Origin: Aphidius gifuensis
Lineage: Eukaryota; Arthropoda; Insecta; Hymenoptera; Braconidae
NCBI RefSeq assembly: GCF_014905175.1
Contig: NC_057792.1
Coordinates: forward strand, 434,001 to 498,000
DNA length: 64,000 nt
Direction of reading: 5' to 3'
In this document: one piece after another, positions 22,212 through 35,400 of the stretch
Layout of the letters: the number at the start of each line of letters is the position of its first letter
Numbering within the stretch: the first letter of the stretch is position 1
Made by a program: the position numbers and the translations under genes
Notes under the pieces: model-generated
The model's database searches: none
Told to the model about the DNA's origin: nothing
The model's input: the letters and a program-made list of their open reading frames with translations, nothing else

Positions 22212-24259
22212 CTGAGAGCCAGTCATTTTGGGGGTCATTTTGACCCTCTTTCAAACCATTTCTATATCTACTCTTTTAACTCGTTCAAAACACGACAAAA
22301 TCCATCTATTAGAAAAAAGCTCAACTCAAAATTTTTTCCCATGTATATATGAGACGATCATTGACCTTATTTTTTTCTCCTAAATTTACATGAAAGTTAT
22401 GATGGGTCTCTTCCGCGGACACTTGAAATCTAACAATTTCAAATAATTTTTTATCTTGAAAAAAAAAAAATTGCGTGATGGTATACATATGGGAGGTACA
22501 CACGTGTTATTCCCACCTAAGGGGCCAATCCCAGCATGAAAACAGGAAAAAATAAAATAAAAAAAAAAAAGGGACGCCGATGAAATCGGTTACGAAATGC
22601 CCCAGCAACACGTTCATATTCAACCGGCTCTTTTGTCGAAAAAAAAATTTCATGTATAAAAAAAAAAGCCCTAGGATAAAAAGAAAGAAAGAAAGAAAGA
22701 AGAAGCAACACAAGTGTGGGATATATACATCTACACATTCATTATAATAGCAAAGAGTAAAGTAGGTAAAAAAATATAAAAAAATAAATATCGGTAACAG
22801 TGAGTGTATCTATTCACATGAGGAGAAAGCAAAAATATTATTTTTATGTATATATAAAGAAAGATAGATATTTTTTTTATATTTTATTTAAAACCAAAAG
22901 ATAAAAATATATTTTGTAAAATTGGCAAACATGAGGGAAGTAAAAAAGACGATATGAAATATATAATAAAAAAAATAAATAAAAGTAGTATGTAGTAATG
23001 CACGTGGTGGTAGTTGGTGATGGTGGTGATGATGTTGGTTGGATCATTGGTTGAAAGAGACTGACGTCATTGAGGGACAAATGCGGGACATGCAACGGTC
23101 TCTGTTCCCAGGCACTCACATACCGCACATACAACTTGCAATCAAGTTCCTTCTTATATTTTTTATTATTATTTTACTTCTTTACAATTTTTCATTCTAT
23201 TTATTCATATATATATGTTTTTTCAATCAGCACATATACTGATAAGTTGCTTACGTAAGAATGATGAACCAGAGGGATCAAGGCAAACCGGTGTACACCA
23301 CCAGTTTCATGGCACACATGTGTTTTATGTCCAGTTATGTATTTGCACATATACAGGAAAAAGGGATTTCAAATGCAGCTGAATATATCCTTGGTAGTAA
23401 TAATAATAGCTATAATAATTTTCATCACACCGGAAATACCTTGTATACAATTTAGCAAAGTCGTTTTTTTATATTCAACTGCTGTATATTGTATTTTGTA
23501 TAAATATATGCCAAGTCTATTCTATTATTTTAATTAAAAAGTTGGTCAAATGAGCAATTTAATGTGCAAATAATTTGATGAAAATATAATTTCGAGAATT
23601 TTAGTTATTTTGATGTGATTACATACATTTATATTTTCATGTTTTATTATTAATTAACGTTAAATATTAAAAATTTATTATCTTGGCTTTAAATTTACTT
23701 ATCAAGGCATTTTTTTTTTTTAAAATATATCTTGATAAATAATAATTAATTACATGATTATAATGCAGCTGTGTTTTTATCCCTCTGTACAATAAATAAC
23801 CGATTAAATTGCCTGTGTGTCGTTGTGTGGGTGAAAATAATGCAAATCAACAAATTTAATATCTCATTTTAAAAATATTTATAAATAATTATTATCAAAT
23901 AAATTTATCACAAATAAAAAATCATCAATTTATCAATATTTTATATTTTTAAACACCTGTGTTAATGTGTGTTGTCTATTTTTAAAAATAGACAATAAAA
24001 TATTATTATTTCGAAATTTCTATTGACGGAAATTATCGTGTAGAATAATTTCGATTTGACATAAAAATTTCGATTGTTTAAAATTATAGCAAATAAAAAA
24101 TTCTATATTCAAATTAATTGATATATTTAATCTTGAAATTATTTAAATAATTTTTAATTTCAACGTTAAATTAATTTAACATAAAATACAACTTACAAAG
24201 AATTTTATAAACGTTTTACTTTTGCCAGTATCAAGTTTCAATTAGTATTAAATTGATAT
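22212..24259. other. noncoding block with a CRE-containing island
   Basis: No recognisable gene. GGGTCATTTTGACCC at 22234-22248 is a small palindrome. CACGTG sites occur at 22501-22506 and 23001-23006. A GAAA microsatellite is at 22681-22700. A GC-richer island at about 23,030-23,110 contains a perfect CRE palindrome TGACGTCA (23062-23069), and the 23,230-23,252 stretch is flanked by acceptor-like and donor-like sequences. Short open frames at 23,039-23,455 look partly protein-like but cannot be assigned. Confidence 0.35.
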
Positions 24260-25056
24260 TTAAGGGAGTACTTCCATCGATTAGTTTTCTTACAATTTTT
24301 CTAATTTTTGGATATATAAATCTTGAAATTCCCCTGCATCTAATGATCTTAACTTTGTGATGATGAACAATCTAGTATTAGAGATAATTGAGTCTAAACA
24401 GGTGAACTTTTTACGTGGTTTAACATTGCAGGTATAGGATTTTTTTTAAATTTTTTTATATTTTTAGTTCTAACAAAAAAACGGTTCTTACAAATTTGAT
24501 AAAAAATTAATATGTCAAAATTGATATAATTTAGAAAATTTTGGAAAAAAAATTAAACGCTTGAACTTTCTAGAATCAGAGATATTGTTAGTTAAAGTTT
24601 GCAATATTTATCAATATTTGACATGAACGTGAGGCCGAGTGTATCCGAGCGACAATGATGGGTCGCGCGCAACTCTCCACTTATATATATCACACATATA
24701 CATACAAACATCTAGATAATAAATAAACTATAATTTTATTGAATAAAAATTTCCAATTATTTTTAAACAAATTGATTATATTAACTAATGAAATAAATAA
24801 TCAAATGCATATTCCAATATTGATAATCTCAATTTACAACTAAATAAACAGCTGTCACAACAAGCATCATAGATTCTCACAAACACAAGTACACATTAAT
24901 CCGAGCGTTTTCCCGAACACAACTTGGCTGTGATTGGCTGGGATTTGTACAGTATCAGGCAAAAATTTCGGGCTCCGATATAGACTTTTTGTTGCAATTA
25001 ACACTACGCTTTTTCCTAAACTTTCTATTTGGATTATCTTAAAAGTACTCCCTTAA
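24260..25056. mobile_element. TTAA-bounded nonautonomous element (possible piggyBac-like MITE)
   Basis: TTAAGGGAGTACTT at 24260-24273 is mirrored exactly by AAGTACTCCCTTAA at 25043-25056. The 10-base terminal inverted repeat GGGAGTACTT is flanked on both sides by TTAA, the target duplication used by piggyBac-type transposases. The 797-base span has no transposase frame and contains a GC-richer patch near 24,640-24,680, so any element would be nonautonomous. Family assignment rests only on TTAA and short TIRs, and known piggyBac TIRs usually begin CCC rather than GGG. Confidence 0.55.
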
Positions 25057-26638
25057 TAACGCAAGACTGTAGATATGAACAAGGTGATAATGATGACAAT
25101 GATGATGATGAGAAATATGCTAGTGAGATCCGGATGATAGTCTCACAAGTTGCTGATGCATGGCTGAAATACATTAATAAATGTAGCATGATACATGGAT
25201 GATGATAAATAGGAGGCCACTTGTCAATGTGGCCTTTTAATCATGGGTTTGTGTCACATAGTTGCTTGTATGCATAATGATTATTATATTCAAAGCAGGA
25301 AGTGTGTACATATACAAATTCACTCAAGTAGAGAAAGAGCCCTTTTCCTCAATTCATTTATATTTATTTTTTCATTTCATTTCATCATCAATATTCAATA
25401 ATTATTATCATTATTAATAATAATATCCTATTGTTGTTATGTATTTTTTTTTATTTATTAATTTATTAATTTATTTTCAGTATTAAATTGTTTAGATGTA
25501 TATTCAAATAATTTAGAATGTTTTTTTTTTCTTCTCCTCTTTTTTTGTTGTAAAATATTAGCATGTGTATATATAAGTTTGCAGTTTGACTATTCAATGT
25601 ATGCATAAAGCAAACGATATGCTAAATATGCATGTGATGTGCAACCCCATATGCATATCACCACTATACCCTCTCTCACCCCTTTCTCTCTTTGCTGAAT
25701 TTCTTTTTCTGTTTTTTTTTTTTTTTTCATTTTAACATACACCTGGCTACTTGGCGACGAATCAACTTTTCGATTTTATTTTATGTATGCGTATATGTAT
25801 ATTCTCAATGTGCATTTGTATTAAAAATAAATTTGTATTTTAAATAACAAAAAGTGCAGCCAAAAAAACCTAAAGAAATTTTTTTGAATTTAAAATTAAT
25901 TACTAATTCGTGAGTAATTCAATGTTTGTTGATTATTTTTTAAAAGTTTTTTTCTTTTGTTTTATAATAGAACATGTCAAGATATAAAATGAGAAAAAAA
26001 AAAAAAAAAAAAAGTTTGCTGCAAAGAGAATGCAATTGAACGTGCCGATGTAGGGAATACGATAAGCTAAAGTTGGAAAATAGGCAATGAACAAACTCCT
26101 TTTTTGTTTAACGATTCTTCAGCTGCATGTTGTAAGTTTGTGGGCGTTTTAATACCGTTATATTACATTTATCTTTATTGTATGTATATTATATATTCAC
26201 TGGTCGATCACGTACAAGTGATACTCGTGCCCCCAAACTAAAACTGTCTCCGAATAAGGTACACTAAATTTAAAATTATACATTTATAAATATAATATTT
26301 AAATTAAATATAAAACCAGCCACAAATAAGTCAATATAAATTCAAAAAAAATATAAATAAATAAAGCAATATTATATTTTTTTTAAATAAATTAAATTCA
26401 ATTTATATATATTTTTTTTTTTAGACATAATGGTGCAGAGAAAAACCTAGTGCTGGATTAAGTTGCCAAGGCAACACCCATCATCACTGTGTCTCCAAAT
26501 GAAAAAGAAAAAAAAAAATAAATAAATATATTCTGCAATAAATACTTGCTGAATTTCAACATATTGTTTATTATTATTTATTATTTATAAGCTACATTAT
26601 TTATTATTAATTTTTAATATTATTATAAATTTTTTCAG
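25057..26638. other. noncoding block with an RFX-type X-box
   Basis: No recognisable gene. An acceptor-like TTTTTTTTAG at about 26,423 precedes a GC-richer stretch containing a perfect X-box palindrome at 26462-26475. Confidence 0.35.
26462..26475. promoter_or_regulatory. palindromic X-box (RFX-type site)
   Basis: GTTGCCAAGGCAAC is a perfect two-half-site X-box, the recognition form of RFX transcription factors that drive ciliary genes in animals. It is isolated from any recognised gene start. Confidence 0.45.
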
Positions 26639-26748
26639 GCATATATTGACGCATAAGCCTGATGGCTGCAGTGTCACTCACTGCACATTTAACTTGGCGC
26701 ATCTATATGCAATTTTATAATGGCCTACATACCATCGAGTGTATCTAG
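26639..26748 (+). other. candidate 110-base exon
   Basis: The acceptor AAATTTTTTCAG ends at 26638 and the donor TATCTAG/GTGAGG is at 26748/26749. Both are strong. No frame stays open across it (the best ends in TAA about 90 bases in), so it looks like an exon of a spliced noncoding transcript or a terminal exon with 3' UTR. Confidence 0.3.
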
Positions 26749-29700
26749 GTGAGGTTCCCTCGTTCTACATTTTTATAACACACTAGAAAAAAATTTTACA
26801 CAGTCACGATTTTTTTTTAATAATCATCAATTTCTTAAATATTTTATTAGCAAGTTATTTATTTTCTCAAACTGTTTTTGCTGTTTTATAATAATTTGTT
26901 AACAATTTAATAAATATACCTATATTAATTTTTTTTAATTGCTAGCAATTGTTTAAATTAAATATAAAAAATATTTAATTTAAATTTTAGTGTTTATTAA
27001 TTGTTAATTGTTAACAATTTAACTAAAAAAAGTATTATTCAAATTTTTAATTTTGTAATTTGTGTTGGAAAAAATATGCTGTAGTTTACAAGCTATAACA
27101 ATCAACATTAATACAAACTAGAATTTATTTAGCACTTATTACATAACCACATAAAAAAAAAAAAAAATAAATGAATGATAAAAAAAAATAAAAAAAAGTG
27201 TAAAAATTAAATGAAGAATTTTAGCCTTGAGTCGACATCGTTACCACTCGGAATTCTATTATTTCAGCGTATCAACTCATCTCAACCCATTCACTTGACA
27301 CAATTTTTTCATTATTTTTTTTGCAACAGTAGATGTACAGAAAAAAAATAAAATTATGTATAATAAATCAATTAAAAAAAATAACAACAAACAACAGAAA
27401 TAAATAAAAAAAATAAATAGAAATAATTCAAGTATATTTGTTAATTTGATGTGTTAGTATAAAACGGATATATGCATCGATGAATTGTTGACTTATGTAA
27501 TCATGATGTATACATTTTGATGATGTCTGATGATGCAAATTAACATGCGCGCAAAGTTACTTGAATAATAAAATATTATTAAGACAAAAAAAAAATGATT
27601 CGCAAAAAATAAAAATATATTTCTCAGTATAAAATTTGTACAAATAATCCAAGGCTTTTAAATAATTTATGTCATCATCAGTCTTTTCATTAACCATTTG
27701 ACATTATAACAAAAATTAACAAAATAAAAAACAATGAGTATTTTTTGCACTTGTGCAATTTTGTTGCCAACTCATATTTTCAAGTGTTGTGTTATTTTTT
27801 TTATTTTTTTCATTATTTTTTATCCTTGTTTTTCGTATTAATAAAATGGACAAATTGAAAAGCCGTGTAAGTGAAAGAGAAGCTTCGCCAAGCTATTTTA
27901 AAATGCTGATGATAAAAAAAAAAAATATAATAAATAAATGAAAGAAAAATAATATAAAGAGAGTATAAACATAAAAGACTAAAAATATAAAAAATGAAAA
28001 ATAAAAAGACAAGTATAATAAGGCTGTCTCTAGACTAGTCGTAACATTTTATCAGGGTGACCCTTTGTTTTGTCGTCTTTGTATCTGTCGAAACACACCC
28101 TTGATTATATTTTGTATTTTTATATTTTTATTATTTTTTTATTAGCCATTAATCATTCTCAATTTCCATCAAAATTCTTTAGCCACATGACATTCTTCTT
28201 GATAACTTTTCAATCATTTGACTGACGTTCGATTAAATTCCTTTTTTTTTTTTTTTTTTTTTTTTTTCATATCATCAAGTAAACGAGTTGTATGTAATAT
28301 ATTTAAAAAAAAAAAAAAATTTTATAGTATATTATTGCGTAAATAAATAATATTTTATAGAGAAAAAGTTGGTTATTTTCCATTTGCAATAAAAGTATAG
28401 AAAAATCATTTGGAGTATATTTATCTGGCACACTGAATCTCTGTGCATTTATAATTATTATGTCGTTGCAATGATTATTACTTTACTGATTATTTTACTC
28501 GACGGTTTATTACATAGGCTAGTAAACAAAAAAACCTTGACTCGTTCACACATTAATAAACAAAAAAAAAAATTAAAAAAATAACTACATGCAATTACGA
28601 TATAAATTAATTGTTTTTGAATAATTAAAATTATTTATCATAATATTACAATTTAAAATAATAAAAATCTTGTTTTTAATATTAATTTTTTTTTACATAA
28701 TAGCATAAAAAAAAATAAAAAACAATATATATCAATTTAAATAATTAATTTCAATTAAAATAAAAATTCCAAAAATAAAACAATAAATATTACGTTAAAA
28801 GCTTCAACAAAAAAAATAAAAATAAAAGTTTTATCGTATATATTTCTCCCTATAACGACTTGTCGAAATATATTTTATCGGAATGTGATATGTTTGCTGT
28901 TGTAAAAAAAAGAAAAAAAAGATTATACGCAGAGAGTAAATCGATATAAGGGGCACGAGGAAACAAACAAATAAAAATATAAAAATAAAGTACTCACATA
29001 CACATATATATATTTAGACAAGTAGTTGAAAGATGCTGGGTTAAGGGTTGTGTTGAGAGTATGAAAAGAAAATAAATTTAAAAAAAAATAAGGGTAGCTA
29101 AAAAGAGAAGGTGATGATGATGAAGAAGAGACAACTCAAAAAATAACTAGAGCGTCAACAATGACTCTCCTTTTTTTCCATTAAAATATTATTATTATTT
29201 TTTCTCAGCAACATTTTAAAATATATATATACAATCTAATTATCGTATGTATATTATTTTTTTTCTTTTTGTAAATGCTTTAATTAGTCACGAGGTAAAT
29301 AAAGTGTATCGATCGATGTGTGTGTTGTCATGGCTACCATGCCACTGCGTGATTATTCTCATGTATGCAACTGATTATTTATGTCAAGGATTCAAACACT
29401 ACTTAAATGTTAATGTACATATACCTATCTATATACAAACATATGTACATGCTGTTAAATACCACCCCAAGTTTATCATAGAGGACGCACCCTTCATCAT
29501 ATCCTTCTTTAACTCTTTTTTTCGTTTTTTTTTTTTTTCTACTATATGTATTTTTAAAAACCCCGCCTTGCGCTAAAATTTTTGCGCGCATTTGGGGCCC
29601 ATGAAGGGGCTCGAGGGATTGTTTGAATATATCATGACCTTCTTTGGAATATACCGCATTATCATGGCCCCATTTTGACCCACTTTTTTAGCCTCGTCTA

Positions 29701-32371
29701 TGTTAATCAATAAAATTTCTAACACCCTCAAACTTTAAGCTTATTCTTCAAAAATATTTGCAAGTAAATTATACCAGTATTTTGACGAAAAAATAATATA
29801 ATCAATGAACTTTTAGATAGACGCCAAGATGCTTTGAAAAAATAAAAAATAGAACTACATAAATGGTCTGTCCTTGATATTTATTCCAATAGTTTTCAGG
29901 TCCATCTCTTTTCCAGGTAAAATAAAGCCCAAGAATTTTACTGCGAAACTATCCCAATACTTTTTTTTTTTTTTTAATTTATATTTTATATATATTCATT
30001 TATATTTTTTATATTTTTTTCTATATACCACCATAAGAATGACTAATACAAAAATAAAAATTTATCTTGTTCTTTTATTCTGACTCTTCTTGTTATTTTT
30101 ATATAAAAAATAAAAAAAACTTTTTTTATTTTATTTCCTCTTTTTTTTTCCAACGAAAGATTTATCGTTGCTCAGGAAGAGAGTTGGTTTTTTGACCAGG
30201 GGGATGAGTTAACCATGGGTCTTATAAAGTCTGTGAGAAAAACAGATTTTAAAAAATGAAAAAAAAAAAATATATATATCATAATTTAGTTTAGTTGTTA
30301 TTTTATTTTTTTGGAGTTTGATGATAAAAAAGGAAAAAAAATATATGTAGATTGATGAAATAGGATATATGTGATGTAACAAGTAAATTTTGTGTATGAG
30401 AAAGTGTGTGCAACATGGGTTGATGGTTGAATAAAAAAATAAAAAAATATACATAAATGAAGGGAACTGCGGTTGTAAATTTTGGGACGATCAGAGGTCA
30501 TACACGTGGAGAGAAAAGACCAAGGCGTCCCACCACCACCATCATCATCATCACTTACATGTGATACCTCCAAACATAATATGCATGTGTTTAAAAAAAA
30601 AATAAAACTTGTATTTAGACAAACCAACAAATTATTTAAAAAATTTTCATCAAGTTTCTTTTGATTTTTTGAATTATAAACCAAAGAATTCTGTCATTCA
30701 TGCAGAAAATATAAAATGTTAATATTATTCTACTTAATGTATTTAATTTAAGCTGATTAATGATAAATAAATTAATTAAAATGTTATATTTCTCACGAAC
30801 CATATACACGCATCAACGAATTGGAAAATTTTTTAATTTCTCAAGTACACAATCACTTTGAATGCAAACTTTTAATTATGGAAACGCCCTTTTAACATTA
30901 TCATTTTATTTAAAGAAAAATAAATACAATTAATGACAATGAAGGATGTTAATTAATGTCGAATTAATCATTGTTATTTTATTGATTGATTGAATAATAT
31001 TTTTAAAAATTTAAAACATAAAGAAAAAAGTAATAAAGTGTTAATTTATTTTATAATACCATTTGTGATAATAATGATGATAAAAAAAAAAAAAAAAAAA
31101 ACAATAAAAATTAGACCGACTATATGACCGGAAAGAGAAAAAAAAAATAAAATAAATAAAAAGTGCCAACTTGTGTGTTTCTTATCAGTTCTGACGCGGC
31201 AAAGAATGTGGCATTTTTTTTTTTTTTTTAGCCTTGCTATTTATAATGTCTTGATGATAATTTAAAAAAAAAGAATTGTATATATTTTTTTTATGATGTA
31301 TTTAAAATATTTAAGTGTAACTTTAAAGATACAATTGTTATATTATTTTATATTTAATTAAATAGGTTTTAATTTAATGGTTTATAATGAAGGCATCTTT
31401 TCATCAAGTATATTACAAATTGTTTAAATTAATTTATCGCTTAAATTGTCAGCAATTCAAATGAAAATATTTATCTAAATTTTTCTTGCAATTTCTATGG
31501 ATATAATTACTCGACAATTGCTTGAACTAAAATTAAATATTTGCAGAAATTTAAAATGGTTTTTTAACTTGGAAAAAAATTGTCGAGAAATATTTTCATA
31601 TTTTTTTGTATAAAATTGACAGTTAAATAAATTAATAATTAAATTGTCTAAAAATTTACGAGTATTAAATGATAAGTAGGAAAAAAAAAAAAAAAACAAC
31701 GAAATTTTATTTATTTTGATAATTTATATACTAGATTTAGATTTACACCAGCTATTGTTATTTTTGTTGCAGAAAAGCATCAATATTTAAACTAGTGATA
31801 CAACGTATGTACAGTTTCATTTTTAATCAATAACGAACATTTTTTTTATACAAAATTTGTTTTAATTATGATTAAAAACAAATGAAAAATATATATATTT
31901 TTTCTTTTCCATAAATTCAAGAGAAAAAAAAGAAAATAAACTAGTATTTTTTGAAATTAGCTTAAATTATCAAAGTTACAAATGATATATATTTTTTTTA
32001 CAATACGTATTACAAATTAAATAAATTCATAAAATTTTATTTAATTTAATAATATTTTATTATACAAAAGAGGAGAAACAGAAAAAAAAAAAAAAGAAAA
32101 TGATTCGATTGATATGTCAATCGGTTGTCAATGAATAAGCCCTCTCTTATTTAACCGATGGATTTAATATTTTATATCAATAAATTGACAAGTCATTTGT
32201 AAAATTAAATGTAGTTTTAAAAATTCATAAATGAAAATAATTATTAACCAGTGCAATAAAAAGTAAACAAGAATAAAAATAATAATAAATCCATCGTATT
32301 AAAATTGTGAATTTTTTTTTTTTTAAAATCAACAATATTAATTGCTAATAATAATGAATTCTTATAAAATA
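26749..32371. other. noncoding AT-rich block before the OGT 3' end
   Basis: No gene recognised on either strand. A GC-richer patch at about 29,560-29,690 and a CACGTG at 30503-30508 are the only departures from simple AT-rich sequence. Open frames here are translations of homopolymer tracts. Confidence 0.45.
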
Positions 32372-32377
32372 TTTATT
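32372..32377 (-). promoter_or_regulatory. candidate polyadenylation signal of OGT
   Basis: TTTATT on the + strand reads AATAAA on the minus strand, about 90 bases after the OGT stop codon. Confidence 0.35.
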
Positions 32378-32465
32378 TTTGTATTTTATAAATGAATCAA
32401 GAGGTAAAACAGTCGAATCATTTATGATTTATATTGTTCAATAATAATAATAATAATCATAATAC

Positions 32466-35400
32466 TTATGATGAAATCATTTTGTGTTCAGAATTATCAA
32501 TAGCAGCAACGTGATCTGGTTTTTCACCACGTGAATATTTTTCCCACATTTTTTTGTACAACATTTCCATTCCTTGTGCATACATTTTACAATCAAATAG
32601 TGGACTTTCTGATCGTGCTTTCCATACCTTGACACGAATTGCTTTTAAGCTAAAAAAAAAATATAAAAAATAAATAAAAATTGAATTAAAGAAAAAAAAA
32701 TAATAATTACAACTTACTATTCTTTGTCATTTCCTAATTTAATAGCAATATCTTGATACTCTTGTTTGGTTCTTGCAATTAATTCAGGACAACCAAGTGT
32801 ATGTAATTGACTTGCAGCAACTCTTGATGCTAATGTTTCACCAGGTAATGTAACACATGGTGTACCAGTCCATAAAACATCCATACTTGTTGTATGACCA
32901 TTACATAATGGTGTATCAAGACAAACATCAGCCAATTGTCCTCGTCTAACATGTTCTTCTTTAGCAGCAACATTACTAAATAATATTCTACCTGGTGATA
33001 GACCAAGTTGTTGTGCTGTTGCTTGTAAATTTGGTTCACCAACTGCTGGAAAACGTAGTAACCAAAGTACAGAATTTGGTACATGTTTTAATATATATAC
33101 CCACATTTGTAATGTCAATGGATCAATTTTATATAATTGATTAAAATTACAATAAACAACAGCATCTTCAGGTAAACCATATTGTTGACGTGTTGTTATA
33201 ACAATATTTTGTGGTACTTCTTCACCAGTTGCTGTTTTAGTATTTATTGGCATTGATGACATTCCATTTTGTACAACAACACCATTAACTGACATTTGAC
33301 CGTGTCCAGCAGCAATCATATTTTCAATTGGTGTTGTTGTTGGTAATTCAGCAACTTTCATTGATATTTCAAGTGTTTTATTTTTAGAATCAGCAACAAC
33401 TATTTCACGTATTTCTTTGACCATTGTATTTTCAATCATTGGTGATAAATCAGTTGCATTTATAACAGCAACATTATCAGCAACTTTACCTTTCATTGAT
33501 AATTTATCTGATAATATTAAACGTTCTTTTAAATGTGGAAACATTTGTTTATGATCACCAATAAAATATGTATGTGGCATATAAGCTAATTTTTCACTGT
33601 ATTGACTTTCCAATTCAATTGGTGATGTTATTTCATCTGTTATAATATAATCCATAAAACTAGCACCAGATGTACCTGGATAACCAAGCCACATAACTTG
33701 TACTGGTGCTGGTTTTAATGCAAATATTTCATTTCTTGCACCTTTTGTATAGCCATTCATGTTAACTAATATATGAACACCATCAGCATTAATACGATCA
33801 GCAGCTTTACCATTACATGGTATTTGTGATAAATCAATAAAATGTTCAGCTTCACGTGCTATTTTTGAACGGAAATTTGTTCCATCATCAACACTCAATG
33901 CATAACAAAACACTTCAATATTTGATTTATCATGTAGGCCAGGTATTGATTGCATCAAATGACTTGTTGGATGATTACCAAAATCAGATGATACATAGCC
34001 AACTTTTAAACGTGCACCAGCTTCTATTGGATATTTATATGGTCCTTTGTGTAAAATTTGAATCTAAATGAAAAAAATAAAAAATTAGCAAAAAAAATTA
34101 CATTTCAAACTTTTTTTGTATTATTTAATAATAAAATAATTGTATGACTCATGACTCTCGATGAATAGTTAATTATCTATTTACCGAAATAACTTCAAGT
34201 CAACATTAATCTTGCACAAACTTTAAAACTATCATTGTTTATAATTTCCAATGACAATTGATCAAATTGTGCAAATTTTTCTATTGAAAAAATGAATGTC
34301 AGTGTGAGTGTGTTCTTGATGGGAATCGAACCAATGATTTCCATGGTCAAAGGCAACAACCATAGCCACTTGGCCACTATCCCCATTCATTTTTACAAGC
34401 ATAAATAAATTTAACACAATTTTTTGTAGCATAAAAAAAATGATTATTACCTTTTCAATGCATAAATTAGCATGACGAGCAGCAATGGCTTTTCTAAAAT
34501 CATGTGATAATGGATAAAGCATTGAATGATGAGGATGAACACTTGGTAAACGTCCTTTATCAATTTGTTCAGCAACAATTGATACAAGTTTTTTCATTCT
34601 AGCTTCATAATCAGTCCAATCACATGCAATTTGTAAACAATGAGCAAGATTACAATATGCATCTGGAAAATCTGGTTTTAATTTTAATGCTGTTCTGTAT
34701 GATTGTATTGCTTCTGGTATATTACCAGAATCTTTATGTATTGATGCTAAATTTGAATGTGCATCAGCAAATGCTGGATTTATTTGTATTGCTCTTGTAT
34801 AACATTGTAATGCACCTTGTATATCTTGCATTTCTTTAAGTGTATTTCCCATATTTGAATAAGCATCAGCAAATGTTGGTTGTATACGTATTGCTTCTTT
34901 ATAATGCATCAAAGCTTCATTTAATTTACCCTGTTGTTGTAATACAGATGCAAGATTACTATGTGCTGCAGCAAATTCAGGAAATACCTCAAGTGCTTTC
35001 AAATACAGACGAGTTGCTTCTTCAATGTATCCTTGTTCTCTTTTAATATTTGCCTGTTAATTTTGATTTTAATTTATTATAAATTATATACATTGTATAT
35101 TTTATATTATTAATAATATAATTACCAAATTGTTTAGGGAATCAGCATGTGATGAACAAAGCTTGAGGGCTGTATTATAACATTCCTCAGCTTCCGAAAC
35201 CTGACCCTTTTCCTTGAGTGCATTAGCCAAGTTGCAATATGCATCAGGAAAGTTTGGTTGTAATTCAATTGCACGACGATATGTGTCAATTGCCAAATCA
35301 ATAAGACTACACACATAAATTTAATAACAATTAACAAATTTATCATTAAATTATTTAATTTAAAAATTATTTATTTATTTACCCTTGCTCGTAATAAACA

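Noticed and set aside
30298..30684. 128-codon minus-strand frame
   Set aside because: Low-complexity Phe/Ile/Tyr-rich reading of A/T runs with no splice context.
34314..34384. Functional tRNA-Ser
   Set aside because: Acceptor and anticodon stems do not pair; kept only as a relic.
34262..34450. Extension of the OGT frame past exon 8 to 34,262
   Set aside because: It runs through a perfect GTAATA donor at 34,450, and the exon from 34,063 continues OGT in phase.
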